A stretch of DNA of 64,000 nucleotides from Ohtaekwangia kribbensis (GTDB taxonomy: Bacteria; Bacteroidota; Bacteroidia; Cytophagales; Cyclobacteriaceae), in assembly GCF_042676245.1 (NCBI RefSeq), contig NZ_JBHTKA010000014.1, positions 62,001 to 126,000 on the forward strand, written 5' to 3'. Of this stretch, positions 1-10,600 are shown piece by piece. The notes beneath the pieces are model-generated. The model was given only the letters and a program-made list of their open reading frames with translations. It was not told the DNA's origin and did not search any database. Every line of letters starts with the position of its first letter. Position 1 is the first letter of the stretch. A program made the position numbers and the translations under genes.

Positions 1-305
1 ACGATGTAAGAGAGAGAGCAGGTTTACCTGATTTAACATCCATAACCAAAGATGATATATTGGCAGAACGCAGACATGAGTTTGCCTTTGAAGGCGACTA
101 TTGGTTTGACATTCAGCGTCAGGGATTTGATAAAGCCAAGGAAATAATAAGCAAACAAGAGAGAGGATCGTATGACTTTAACGGTAAACTTCAAAGCGAG
201 AAAATCATATTAAGTTCTCCGAGTCAAATGTTTTTGCCTATTCCGCAAACAGATTTAACAGCTAGTCCTATGCTAAGAGAACCTGCTGTTCCTTATTATA
301 AGTAA
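1..305 (+). CDS. SusD-family outer-membrane lipoprotein, C-terminal end only
   Basis: Only the last 100 codons are present; the reading frame is open from base 3 and the gene begins before the window. The visible protein carries the usual SusD C-terminal signature: VRERAGLP, then ILAERRHEFAFEGDYWFDIQR, which in this family packs near the glycan-binding face, and a short closing segment (LPIPQTDL, then PYYK). SusD proteins sit on the outer face of the outer membrane as lids over the SusC channel and bind oligosaccharides. The next gene starts 27 bases downstream on the same strand and encodes a probable surface glycan-binding lipoprotein, so this is the normal susC-susD-SGBP order with susC outside the window. 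Substrate is inferred from neighbours (GH26 mannanase). Confidence 0.9.
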   Translation, partial: DVRERAGLPDLTSITKDDILAERRHEFAFEGDYWFDIQRQGFDKAKEIISKQERGSYDFNGKLQSEKIILSSPSQMFLPIPQTDLTASPMLREPAVPYYK

Positions 306-332
306 CCTTTTTCAAAAGTTAAAATATCGACT

Positions 333-1394
333 ATGAAGAATTATCTAAATATAATATTCAAGATGGTTTTGTTTGCAGGAGCACTATACCTGACCTCCTG
401 TAAAGACGATGAAGTCTCCCCATCTGTTGCGCAGATTTCACCACAGTCTGCGGCTTCTAAATCTCTCTTGACTGTTACCGGATCGGGCTTAAGGGACATT
501 ATGAAAATTACTTTTGAAAATGGAAATGTGCCCGCCAGCTTTACTTCAACATTTAACACTGATGGCGCCATTCTTTTCAGAGTACCCATTGATGCTGTTC
601 CCGGCCAACAGAATATCATTTTTGAGAATGCGTCCGGCAAAACATTTACGGTGCCATTTACTGTTTTAGGATTGGCAACTATTAATGATGTTTCCGACTA
701 TAACTTCAGGCAGGATACTGAAATTACTTTGACAGGTAAAAACCTGGACGATGTAACGAAGGTTACTTTTACCGGAACAACTACAGAGCTTGAAATTGTT
801 GATAAAAGTGCGACAACACTCACGGTAAAATTTCCACAACCTGATCCGGGTTTTTATGAATCTACCTTAACAATTACGAATGCTGCTGGCCCCGCGCCTA
901 CTACACAATCATTTGTAGCAATTGACAATGCCTTACAAATATTTACGGATGATTATGGTATAAATCCTTCGGGCAATGCATTCCAAAATGCATCGTGGGG
1001 ACCTTCATCTATAAGTACAACGCAGTTTAAATCAGGAACCGCTTCGTTGTCTTTGGGATATGCTAAAGGTAACTGGAGCCAGGATGGCTTTGGATGGGAT
1101 AATATATCCAATGACGGTTACAAATATTTGTCGTTTTGGTTAAAAGGTGCATCAAAAGACTATACGCTTTATGTGTGGTCTTCAGCCCAGCCGGGGACCT
1201 TCAATACATATGAGGATTTTAAGAAAATTCTGGTGCCTGCCAACGTATGGACTTACTATAAACTTCAGGTAAGCAGTTTGAAAATTTTTGGTGAAAATAA
1301 TACGACACCTTGGAATCAGATTGGATGGAGAATTCAAGGACCGGATGATCAGGATGAGACCTTCTATATAGATGATGTGATCTTGATAAAATAG
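333..1394 (+). CDS. TIG/IPT-domain surface glycan-binding lipoprotein
   Basis: A 353-residue lipoprotein. The signal peptide ends in LTSC at about residue 23, followed by KDDE, which matches the acidic lipoprotein export signal of Bacteroidota and predicts display on the cell surface. Two TIG/IPT immunoglobulin-like domains follow (about residues 30-112 and 115-197; note LTVTGSGL and ITLTGKNL). The C-terminal domain (about 200-353) is rich in Trp and Gly (ASWGPSS, GWDNISNDGY, YIDDVILIK) and resembles the carbohydrate-binding end of SGBPs in other PULs. It lies directly behind a susD end and is closed by a hairpin, so it is probably the last gene of the susCD transcript. The role in capturing polysaccharide is inferred from position and architecture. 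Confidence 0.8.
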   Translation: MKNYLNIIFKMVLFAGALYLTSCKDDEVSPSVAQISPQSAASKSLLTVTGSGLRDIMKITFENGNVPASFTSTFNTDGAILFRVPIDAVPGQQNIIFENASGKTFTVPFTVLGLATINDVSDYNFRQDTEITLTGKNLDDVTKVTFTGTTTELEIVDKSATTLTVKFPQPDPGFYESTLTITNAAGPAPTTQSFVAIDNALQIFTDDYGINPSGNAFQNASWGPSSISTTQFKSGTASLSLGYAKGNWSQDGFGWDNISNDGYKYLSFWLKGASKDYTLYVWSSAQPGTFNTYEDFKKILVPANVWTYYKLQVSSLKIFGENNTTPWNQIGWRIQGPDDQDETFYIDDVILIK

Positions 1395-1405
1395 ATGAAA
1401 TTATT

Positions 1406-1436
1406 AAAACCTGCAGGACTATGTTCTGCAGGTTTT
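1406..1436 (+). terminator. Hairpin terminator behind the susD-SGBP unit
   Basis: An 11-bp perfect inverted repeat, AAAACCTGCAG and CTGCAGGTTTT, is separated by a 9-base loop, 11 bases after the SGBP stop codon. The right arm ends in a run of T. The form suits a rho-independent terminator. Confidence 0.75.
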
Positions 1437-1650
1437 ATATAGACAGCTATGTTCTCGATAAATTGTAGTAATTCAATCCTCAAGTGTTCTTGTGATTTTC
1501 CCAGTTAAGGCTGCTTTAATACTTCCGTAACATTTTAGTCAGGAGTCGTGCTTTCTAAATTAGCGGTTTACGCTTCTTTTTTTAATGCTATAGGATATAC
1601 TATAGTACCGTTTTTCAGTATAATTATTATGACAAAGTAGAATTAGATAT

Positions 1651-2784
1651 ATGAGAGTAATGTTGATTTGTTTAGCGTTGGTATCAGGGTTATTGCAACT
1701 ATCTGCGCAGACGTTGATTGATAAGCAAGCCACCGATAAAACAAAAACACTATTTGTGAACCTGAAAAGAATTTCATCGCAGGGCATTATGTTCGGTCAC
1801 CAGGATGCTGATGCGTATGGTGTAAAATGGAAAGATGAAAAAGATCGTTCGGATGTAAAGGATGTGTGTGGTGCATTTCCTGCGGTACACGGGTGGGATA
1901 TAGGTAATCTTGGCAAGTCTGGTGATAAAGAGTATATATCGAAGTTGCATAACTGGATACACGCTATTTATAAACGAGGCGGCATTAGCACGATATCCTG
2001 GCATGTAGATAACCCGGTGTCAAAACGCAATGCATGGGATACGACACGCGCGGTAAAAGATATACTTCCCGGTGGCAAGGAGCACGCGTACTTTGTAAAG
2101 CAGCTCGATGCCGTAGCAGATTTTCTGAAGAATTGCAAAGATGGAAGCACATCTATACCAGTAATATTCCGCCCATATCACGAACACAACGGTGATTGGT
2201 TCTGGTGGGGAAAAGGACATTGCACCGAGCAGGAATATATAGCCTTGTGGAAATTTACAGTAACATACCTGCGTGATACAAAGAAGCTCCGTAACATTAT
2301 CTATTCATTTTCGCCCGACAGAAGTCGTATGAACCTGCAGGATGCGAAAGTTTCTTACCTATATGCTTATCCTGGCGATGACTACGTTGATCTGTTAGGA
2401 CTGGATGACTATATGGATGTGGGTATTACCTGGAATAAAAAATCAGCAAGTGAACAACAACAGGATTTTATTACTGTAATGCGCACCATCTCTTCACTCG
2501 CCAAAGAGCGTAACAAAGTGGCTGCACTCACAGAGACTGGTTTGGAAGGCGTTACCAACCCTGAATGGTTTACACAAGTTATACTGGAGCCGCTAAAGGC
2601 AAACAAAGACATTGAAGTCGCTTACGTCCTCGTGTGGCGCAATGCCAACGAAATACATCACTATGCTCCGTATTCCGGTCATACATCTGAAAAAGATTTT
2701 GTGCGCTTCTATCAAGACGAACATTCGCTTTTTGAAAGTGACATTCAGAATATGTACGAGCCAGGCAAAACACTTATAAAATGA
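1651..2784 (+). CDS. GH26 endo-beta-1,4-mannanase, exported
   Basis: A 377-residue exported glycoside hydrolase of family 26. A signal peptide (about residues 1-20, ending LSAQ) precedes a (beta/alpha)8 domain that fills the rest. The family hallmarks are visible: FGHQDAD at 48-54, HVDNPVS around 118-124, the acid/base Glu178 in RPYHEHNGDWFWWG, the nucleophile Glu294 in ALTETG, and the LVWRN strand near the end. Family 26 members of this type cut internal beta-1,4-mannosidic bonds. There is no lipobox, so it is probably periplasmic or secreted rather than surface anchored. Start at the ATG with a good signal peptide. Downstream lie a cupin-type mannose-6-phosphate isomerase and a regulator on the same strand, which supports a mannan pathway. 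Exo-acting mannobiohydrolase activity cannot be ruled out. Confidence 0.88.
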   Translation: MRVMLICLALVSGLLQLSAQTLIDKQATDKTKTLFVNLKRISSQGIMFGHQDADAYGVKWKDEKDRSDVKDVCGAFPAVHGWDIGNLGKSGDKEYISKLHNWIHAIYKRGGISTISWHVDNPVSKRNAWDTTRAVKDILPGGKEHAYFVKQLDAVADFLKNCKDGSTSIPVIFRPYHEHNGDWFWWGKGHCTEQEYIALWKFTVTYLRDTKKLRNIIYSFSPDRSRMNLQDAKVSYLYAYPGDDYVDLLGLDDYMDVGITWNKKSASEQQQDFITVMRTISSLAKERNKVAALTETGLEGVTNPEWFTQVILEPLKANKDIEVAYVLVWRNANEIHHYAPYSGHTSEKDFVRFYQDEHSLFESDIQNMYEPGKTLIK

Positions 2785-2840
2785 TTACCCGAAAACAGTA
2801 GATGCAGTACGAAATTAATTTCGGATTACCGATATTTCAG

Positions 2841-2875
2841 ACCGGATCCCCAGCGTAAACCGCCAGGCATCCGGT
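2841..2875. promoter_or_regulatory. Inverted repeat between the mannanase and isomerase genes
   Basis: ACCGGAT (2841-2847) pairs with ATCCGGT (2869-2875) around a 21-base spacer. A 14-base palindrome CGAAATTAATTTCG lies just upstream at 2810-2823. Either may be a weak transcript-processing hairpin or an operator; there is no T tract. Confidence 0.3.
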
Positions 2876-2903
2876 AATACACATCTAATGTAATTAAACC
2901 CAA

Positions 2904-3416
2904 ATGGTAACTTTTTCTAACACAGACTCTAAGCAGCAAATTTTCAGCAAAGTACAATCGTACCTCGATGAGTTAGGATTGAAAGTAGTAGCAAAAGATT
3001 TTGAACGTCCGTGGGGAGGATTCTTTGTAATCGATGAGACACAGGCACGGCAATTTGCCAGTCACTTTTTTCCGGGCATCGAGATAAATGATCTCAAGAT
3101 CAGCGAAAAGCTGAGTCCGAAAATTCTGATGGTGCAGCCGGATAAACGCTTGTCGTGGCAGTATCACCACAGACGCGCAGAGATATGGAAACTTGTAGCA
3201 GGTGAGGCTGGAGTTATTACAAGTCAAACGGATACAGAAGGACCACTTCAAAAACTGGAGATCGGTGAGATCATCCGTCTGAACTGCGGACAGCGCCATC
3301 GTCTTGTAGGACTTAAAGGCTGGGGTATGATCTCGGAAATATGGCAGCATACGGATGCGAGTCAGCCTTCCAACGAAGACGACATCGTGCGTGTGCAGGA
3401 TGACTTCGGCAGATAA
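2904..3416 (+). CDS. Cupin-type mannose-6-phosphate isomerase-like protein
   Basis: A 170-residue single-domain cupin without a signal peptide, so cytoplasmic. It carries FERPWGGFF near residue 38 and the two cupin metal motifs: QYHHRRAEIWKLVAG (about 88-102) and GQRHRL (about 130-135). This arrangement matches the type II phosphomannose isomerase domain, which interconverts mannose-6-phosphate and fructose-6-phosphate. It follows a GH26 mannanase and precedes the locus regulator by 8 bases, so it probably feeds mannose released from mannan into glycolysis. Short cupins of this type are often annotated only as cupin or phosphoheptose isomerase in Bacteroidota, and the exact substrate is inferred from context. 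Confidence 0.72.
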   Translation: MVTFSNTDSKQQIFSKVQSYLDELGLKVVAKDFERPWGGFFVIDETQARQFASHFFPGIEINDLKISEKLSPKILMVQPDKRLSWQYHHRRAEIWKLVAGEAGVITSQTDTEGPLQKLEIGEIIRLNCGQRHRLVGLKGWGMISEIWQHTDASQPSNEDDIVRVQDDFGR

Positions 3417-3424
3417 GAAACAAC

Positions 3425-6400
3425 ATGCATATCGTTCGGAAAAAATATTGGGCTACTGCCATCTTTATATGTATACTAAGATTGGTCGTAGCTCAACCTT
3501 CCGGGCTTCCTGATAAAGAAATTATTTTTGATCAGCTTCCTGAGAAGCTGGGGTTGTCTCAAAGTTCAATTAACTGCATCCTCCAGGATCGCGAAGGATT
3601 TTTGTGGATCGGCACATGGTCTGGTCTGCTGCGATACGATGGATATTCTACCATTGTATACCACTCGGGTAATGCTCCCGGTAAACTCAAGAGCAATAAA
3701 ATCACCGCCATATTTGAAGACCACCATGGCTACCTGTGGGTAGGCACGCACATGGGGGGCTTGTTTCGCTTTGATAAAAGTACCGGCACATTTCTTCAGT
3801 TCATTCACAACGAACAGGATACCGGCAGTATTTCTCACAACTACGTGAATTGCATTGGCGAAGATCAGCACGGCAATCTGTGGGTAGGAACCGAAAATGG
3901 TTTGAATGTTTATGATACCGTCAACGGTAAGTTTACAACCTTCTTTGCCCGTGACAACGACAGTACTTCACTGACCAATAATATTGTTACCGATATATAC
4001 CTGTCATCTTCGAAGGAGTTGTGGATCGCTACCGCTAACGGATTGAGTAAAGTTGTAAAGCAGGCTTCGGGTAACTATACATTTCGAACTTATCGTTATA
4101 CGCAGGATGTAGTCAATCAGTACCATCACAACTATATATTCAAGGTTCGCGAACTTAGTTTAAAAGGAAAAACATCTATATGGTTCTGTACCATTCGCGG
4201 ACTGAAGAAACTGGAAGATGGCGTTATTACCAACTATGCTATACCTGACAAAGTACAAAGCTATAGCCTGATACGTTCCATGTACGTGGTTTCCGGCACG
4301 AATCCCTATATTATAACCGGCTCCGAAAAAGGATTAGCTTTTTTTGATCCCGCTGTTAATCGCTTTACAAAATTACTGGGTGATGCTGATGAGACCGTAA
4401 ATCTTTCACATAGTACGGTAACATCTATATATCTTGACCGCGGTGGTGTATTGTGGGTGGGTACCAAGAAGGGATTAAATAAATTTGATAGTTACTCGAA
4501 AGATTTTGAAGCTTTTCGAACCCTTACGTTTGATAAAGGTAAAAATATTATAACAGGACTGCGCAGTTCAACTGATCATGGTTACTGGATTGCTACCATC
4601 GGTGGTGGACTATATAAATTGAAAGGCAAAACATTTCAGCGAATCCGTATTGTAGATCGTGATGATAATGATTTCGTTAATTTCATTCAGACACTCTATA
4701 CCGATACGCACGGCAATGTATGGCTGGGTACAGCGGGTGGCGGTATATATAGGTTTCACCAGCGCGATGTGCTTGCTACCGGACTGGTAAAACGATTTGA
4801 TCACTACATTGGTATATCTCCTGCCAATAGCGACTATGTAATGTCGTTTACCGAAGACAATGCCGGGAATATATGGGCCGGCAGCTGGAGTGGTGGATTG
4901 AACAGAATTTCTCCCGATGGTAAAATTACTCCGTTTGATTATCGACTGTTATGCGAAGCTCCGCTGGTTGTATTGCAAGCAGATCGTACCGGAACGGTTT
5001 GGGCGGGCACACGTGGTAATGGATTGTTCCGTATTAAACCCAAAGGTGATACACTGGATATACACCGGTTCAGCAAGCATCCTGTTAAAACGGAAGAAGG
5101 TATATCCAACGATTTTGTCAATGCAATTTATGAAGATCATGCCGGACTCCTGTGGATTGGAACAGAAGGTGGTCTTAATTCATTGGACAGAAGAACGGAG
5201 GTGTTCAAGCAGCATAAGATCGAAGAAGGTCCGAGCAATAATGTAATTGTAAGTATACAGGAAGATGACAGCGGTAAATTATGGCTTGCCCACTGGGACG
5301 GTTTAACCATCATCGATCCTTCAGATGCTCAGTTTGTAAAACACTATGATCACCACGATCGCATTCAGGGTGGATTCTTTTATAACAACGTAAGTTTTAA
5401 AGATGATACCGGTCGTTTACTTTTTGGTGGCTCAGAAGGTTTCAACATTATCAACCCCAATGCTGTTGTTACCAATCCGAACTTCCCGAAAGTAGTAGTT
5501 AATGATTTCCAGATATTCAATCGCTCGGTACCCTTCGGTCAACCTTTTGATGGTCGCGTAATTTTGGATAAACCGTTAGCTGCTATAGATCGTGTGGCGC
5601 TGAAGTATAACGAGAACTCGATCTCATTTGAATTTACAGCTCTCGACTATGCCGCTCCTGAGAAAACACGATATGCCTATATGCTGGAAGGTTTTGATAA
5701 AGACTGGAACTATACCAATGCCTCCAGGCGCTACGCCAACTATACCAACCTGAATGGCGGTGAATATACCTTTAAAGTAAAGGCTGCCAACAACGAAGGT
5801 GTTTGGAACGAACAGATCAGTTCGGTAAAACTTGTTATCCACCCGCCCTGGTGGAAAACAATATGGGCACGAATTATATATATCGTATTGGCATTGGTGC
5901 TGCTGCATTTGTTTCGCATGCTGGTGTTGATGCGTGCTAACTTCAAGCACGATCTTAAACTCGAGCGATTGCAGCGCGAGAACATGGAGAAACTCAATTA
6001 TGCCAAACTGCAATTCTTCACGAATATATCGCACGAGTTTCGTACGCCACTTACACTTATACTCGGACCATCACAAAGTTTGCTTGATCGAGGAGAAGGT
6101 GGTAAAGAAGTGCGTGATCAGTTATTGAATATAAATGCGAACGCACAACGTTTGCTGAGACTGGTAAATCAGTTGCTCGATTTTAGGAAGGCAGAATCCG
6201 GTAATCTTAAACTCGAAGTATCCGAAGGTAACATCATCAAGTTTGTAAAGGAAGTCAAGCTTTCGTTTGATACGCTGGCAGAGCAGATGAAGATTGACTT
6301 TTCGTTCTATGCATCTTCCAATATTGTAAAAGTGTGGTTCGATCGCGATCAGTTTGAGAAGATCATGTTCAACCTGTTGTCTAACGCCTTCAAGCACACT

Positions 6401-7582
6401 CCCGAAGGTGGCAAAATTGTTATGCAGGTTATTGAAGGTAAGGATGACGTGATGATTACGGTGCAAGACACCGGTAAGGGAATAAAGCGCGAGCATTTCG
6501 AAAGTATATTTCAAACATTCTTCAGTTACGATGAAGACAAGAATCATACCGGCACGGGTATAGGTCTTGCATTAGCGAAGAGCCTGGTCGATATGCATCA
6601 TGGCAAATTAACCGTGGCGAGCGAAGAAAATTCCTATACGCGCTTTACGATAACATTACCGAAGGGTTCTGCACATTTTGATGCATCAGAATTGCTGCCG
6701 GTCTCAAAAGATATTGAGACTATGGATCGGTACCCTGCGCTCACACCCGATCCGCTATATATACCGGAGAAAGAACCCGAAGTCAGCGATAATCTGAAAG
6801 ATTTACCCAAGCTTTTGGTAGTTGAAGATAATGACGAAGTACGCGCTTATATCAAGTCAATCTTTGAAGGAACCTATATAATACTACAGGCATCCGAAGG
6901 TAAAGAGGCTCTGGATATAGCGCTGGAGGAAATGCCCGACCTGGTGATCAGCGATGTAATGATGCCGGTAATGGATGGTATCACGTTATGCACGCAGCTG
7001 AAGATGAATGTGAAGACATCGCATATACCGGTGATACTGCTTACAGCCAGAACATCTTTGATCTTTAAAGTAGAAGGACTTGAAACCGGTGCCGATGACT
7101 ATATAACCAAGCCGTTCAATCCGAAAGTACTTCAGTTAAAAGTGCGTAACCTGATGCGCATGCGCGAACTGATGCGCAAGATGTTCCGCGATAACGAAGT
7201 GCTGAACATTGAACCGAAACGCGTAACGCTTACTTCAGCCGATGAATCATTTGTGCAGCAGGCATTGGAGAGTATCGAGAAGAACATGAGTAATCCTGAT
7301 TATGCTGTAGATGATTTAGGTCGCGATGTAGGTATGAGCCGCACCCAACTCTATCGGAAACTAAAAGCACTAACAGGACAATCCGCCAATGAATTTATAC
7401 GCGTGATCCGTTTGAAACGTGCCGCGCAGTTGTTGGAACAAAATCAACTTACCATTGCCGAAGTTACCTACGAAGTAGGCTTTACCGATCTGAAATATTT
7501 CCGGGAGTGTTTTAAAAAACTCTTTGGTGTAACGCCATCAGAGTTTGTGCAGAGAACCAGTGGTGATTTGCAGCCGGAGTAA
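3425..7582 (+). CDS. Hybrid two-component regulator (propeller sensor, kinase, receiver, AraC output)
   Basis: A 1385-residue one-protein signalling system of the HTCS type that controls PULs. After a signal peptide, about fourteen propeller repeats (LWIGTWSGLLRYDG, LWVGTHMGGLFRFD and so on) make a two-propeller periplasmic sensor to about residue 700. A Y_Y_Y domain follows (YAYMLEGFDKDW) and then one membrane span at about 813-832. The cytoplasmic part has HisKA with the phosphorylated His870 (NISHEFRTP), HATPase_c (DTGKGI, TGTGIGL), a receiver domain with Asp1177 (VISDVMMPVMDG) and a C-terminal AraC-type DNA-binding domain (MSRTQLYRKLKALTGQS, VGFTDLKYFRECF). It starts 8 bases behind the isomerase gene, so it is cotranscribed with the mannan genes. 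The ligand is probably a manno-oligosaccharide, by inference. Confidence 0.93.
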   Translation: MHIVRKKYWATAIFICILRLVVAQPSGLPDKEIIFDQLPEKLGLSQSSINCILQDREGFLWIGTWSGLLRYDGYSTIVYHSGNAPGKLKSNKITAIFEDHHGYLWVGTHMGGLFRFDKSTGTFLQFIHNEQDTGSISHNYVNCIGEDQHGNLWVGTENGLNVYDTVNGKFTTFFARDNDSTSLTNNIVTDIYLSSSKELWIATANGLSKVVKQASGNYTFRTYRYTQDVVNQYHHNYIFKVRELSLKGKTSIWFCTIRGLKKLEDGVITNYAIPDKVQSYSLIRSMYVVSGTNPYIITGSEKGLAFFDPAVNRFTKLLGDADETVNLSHSTVTSIYLDRGGVLWVGTKKGLNKFDSYSKDFEAFRTLTFDKGKNIITGLRSSTDHGYWIATIGGGLYKLKGKTFQRIRIVDRDDNDFVNFIQTLYTDTHGNVWLGTAGGGIYRFHQRDVLATGLVKRFDHYIGISPANSDYVMSFTEDNAGNIWAGSWSGGLNRISPDGKITPFDYRLLCEAPLVVLQADRTGTVWAGTRGNGLFRIKPKGDTLDIHRFSKHPVKTEEGISNDFVNAIYEDHAGLLWIGTEGGLNSLDRRTEVFKQHKIEEGPSNNVIVSIQEDDSGKLWLAHWDGLTIIDPSDAQFVKHYDHHDRIQGGFFYNNVSFKDDTGRLLFGGSEGFNIINPNAVVTNPNFPKVVVNDFQIFNRSVPFGQPFDGRVILDKPLAAIDRVALKYNENSISFEFTALDYAAPEKTRYAYMLEGFDKDWNYTNASRRYANYTNLNGGEYTFKVKAANNEGVWNEQISSVKLVIHPPWWKTIWARIIYIVLALVLLHLFRMLVLMRANFKHDLKLERLQRENMEKLNYAKLQFFTNISHEFRTPLTLILGPSQSLLDRGEGGKEVRDQLLNINANAQRLLRLVNQLLDFRKAESGNLKLEVSEGNIIKFVKEVKLSFDTLAEQMKIDFSFYASSNIVKVWFDRDQFEKIMFNLLSNAFKHTPEGGKIVMQVIEGKDDVMITVQDTGKGIKREHFESIFQTFFSYDEDKNHTGTGIGLALAKSLVDMHHGKLTVASEENSYTRFTITLPKGSAHFDASELLPVSKDIETMDRYPALTPDPLYIPEKEPEVSDNLKDLPKLLVVEDNDEVRAYIKSIFEGTYIILQASEGKEALDIALEEMPDLVISDVMMPVMDGITLCTQLKMNVKTSHIPVILLTARTSLIFKVEGLETGADDYITKPFNPKVLQLKVRNLMRMRELMRKMFRDNEVLNIEPKRVTLTSADESFVQQALESIEKNMSNPDYAVDDLGRDVGMSRTQLYRKLKALTGQSANEFIRVIRLKRAAQLLEQNQLTIAEVTYEVGFTDLKYFRECFKKLFGVTPSEFVQRTSGDLQPE

Positions 7583-7610
7583 ATATATGGCTGAAGTATA
7601 TATTTACTCC
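7576..7610. terminator. Shared bidirectional hairpin containing both stop codons
   Basis: A perfect 13-bp inverted repeat, GGAGTAAATATAT (7576-7588) and ATATATTTACTCC (7598-7610), with a 9-base loop. Each arm contains the sequence GAGTAA that forms the last codon and stop of one of the two converging regulator genes. It probably ends transcripts from both sides, although there is no long T tract beyond the A/T-rich stem. Confidence 0.7.
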
Positions 7611-10600
7611 TTAGAATCCTGTTCGGACAGATTACCAAGATCAGCAGGATTAACCGAATCAATCTCACCCGAACTCTTACTTACTTTTTGCTGATACTCT
7701 TTAGGTGTAACACCAAACTCAGCACGGAAGCATTTGGAAAAATAGGAGAGATTCGAGAAGCCTACCTCATACATGATCTCAGAAATGTTGCCTTCTTTAT
7801 TACCCAGCAAAAGCGATGCTTTTTTGATCCTGTATTTACGGATGATATCGTTAGGAGAAAGTTGTGTTGTTGATTTCAGCTTGCGGTATAGGTGCGTAGA
7901 GCTCATGCCAACTTCCTCGCTCAACATCTCTACGCTGAAATCAGCATTGGATATATTGGCTTCGATGATGTTCATCACCTTGCGAATAAATTTATCGTCT
8001 ACATTTTCACCGGCCGTGGAGGCAGAAGGCTGAACGATCAGTTCGTGACGGAAATAATCTGCGAGTTCTTTTTTGCGTTTCAGTAAGTGATCGATGTGCG
8101 CTTCGAGTAATTCAATCTCGAAAGGCTTGGTAAGGTATATATCCGCACCGGTGCTCAAACCTTCAATCTGTTGAGAGGTAAGTCCTTTGGCGGTAAGTAT
8201 AATAATGGATATGTGACTGGTCTTCGGATTACTCTTTATTTTCCTGCACATGGAAAGTCCATCCATCACCGGCATCATAATGTCACTGATGATGATGTCG
8301 GGCAGAAAACTGTTGGTCTTCGCTAAACCTTCTTCGCCATTTTGCGCGGTAACAAAATTATACTTGCCCTTGAGACTCACCTGTATAAATTCTGCTATAT
8401 CATAATTGTCCTCAATGATAAGGACTAACGGTTTGCCAGACTCCAGTCCGTAGCGATAGGCTTTAGCGTGATCATCGGGATAAGCAGACTTTACGGCAAT
8501 CAGATTTACTTCATCGCTATCAGCTGCTTCAAATGGGAAATGCTCGGAACCTAACGGCAGGATTAATGTAAACGATGTTCCTTTACCTACTACGCTTTCT
8601 ACTTTTACTTCCCCGTGGTGAAGCTTGGCATATTCAGCTACCAGTGTTAATCCTATACCGGATCCTGCTTCCATTTTCTTTGCAGCATGTGTCTGGTAAA
8701 AGCGCTCAAATATATGGGCCAGTTCATCCGGCGGTATACCTATACCGGAATCACTTACCATTACTTCAATAGCGCCCTTGCTATAAATATCACTCTTGCC
8801 ATGCAGTTCTACCATCAGGTGAACGCTTCCACCCTTAGGAGTAAATTTGAATGCATTGGAGAGCAGGTTGAAGAGAATGGTTTCAATCTTCTCGGTATCG
8901 GCCCACACCAGGCATTCATCTATACCTTTGTTGAACGCAAACGTGATCTCTTTGCGAGCGGCTTTATCGGTAAAGAGCGAATACATTTCCTGGCAGAAGG
9001 AGACAATATCAAAAGAAGTAACACGCAACTGCAGACTATCGTTTTCAAGCTTGCGGAAATCCAGTATCTGGTTTACGACACGTAACAGTCGCTGTGAATT
9101 TTTCTCAGCAAGCGACAGTAATCTTTTATTCTCTTCCTGTAAGTTGTTTTGCTTGAGCAGTTGCTGGATCGGCGGCAATATGAGACTGATCGGTGTTCGT
9201 AGTTCATGCGAGATATTGGCAAAGAACTGTTGCTTGGTTTGAACGATCTCTTCAGCATGTTCTTTCTCCATGCGCGTTATCTTCAATTCATTCTTCAGGT
9301 GGAGTCGCGCAGAGTATGTTCGAAGCGATATAATGATTATTGCTATCGCCAGCACGGCATACAGACAAATAAATCCGGTGCTTAAAAACAACGGTGGCTT
9401 TACTCGAATGCTGATGGTAGCGATGCGATCACTCCATATACCATAGTTGTTCGTACCCTTTACCGAAAGAGTATACGTGCCGGGAGAAAGATTGGAGTAT
9501 ACGGCAAAGTTCTTTAATCCTGAAACATAGTTCCAATCACGATCAAAGCCTTCGAGTTTATAGGCATATACGTTGCTCGAAGGTTGCCAGTAATGCAAGG
9601 ATGAAAACTCGAAGGCGAGTGAGCGTTGTGCATAGTCCAACGTTAAGTTATCGGTAACCGCTATATCTTTCTGAAGCAGTATCGTGCCATCAATTGCTTC
9701 ATCGGTAGCAATGATCTTGTTATTGATTTCGAGTGTGGTGATGTAAATGTTCGGCTCGAACACGTTGGGTTTGATGGCTGGTGAAAGTCGTATATAGCCG
9801 TTGTCCCCGCCAAAAATTATATCGCCTTCCGGAGTGTTTGCCACACAGCCGTCAAAGAAACTCTTTAAAGGTATATCTTTCTCAAGCGGGAATATTTCAA
9901 GTTGATGATCGGGAACAGAGAATTTCAGAATAAAGTTATTGGCAGCACACCATATATTTCCTTCGCTGTCTTCGGTAATGCTCGCCAGGGTTACATCGTT
10001 ACCTGTAGTTACCGGGTAGAATATAGCAGAGTCTTTTTGCGGTTTATATTCGATCAGCCCGTTGGGCACGCCAGCCCATAAACTTCCTCTTCGGGAAAAG
10101 TATAAACAGCTTATGTCCTTTTTGTTGGACACAGCATTGAATGCATTTATACTCGTGCTTTTGTGCGATTGCAGATCAATGCGAAATAGTTCGGCATAAT
10201 GTGTGGCCCATATAGCATTGGCTCCACTTACATTTTTGGACGAACCGAAATCTCCGGCCAGTTCGAAATGTATAGAGGAAAGCTCGCGCAGGTTCCCTAC
10301 AACTTTGAACAATCCGCCTTCCCACGCGCTTACCCAGAAGGAGCCATCGGTACCTTTTGTAAAGCGTGCTATATAATTTGAAGTAAGTCCATTGGTAGCA
10401 TTTGCACTGATGGCATACATCTTCTGGTTGGCTTCGTCCCATATATTTATACCGCCCGCTGTGCCGATCCAGATGCGACCGTAGTCATCTTCCTCTAAAG
10501 CAAAAGTATTATTCAGTTGAATGCGATTATTTTCCGGAGCACCGGTTTCAAAAACTTTGCGCGTTTTGGTTACAGGATCAAAGCGGATAACGCCATGCAA

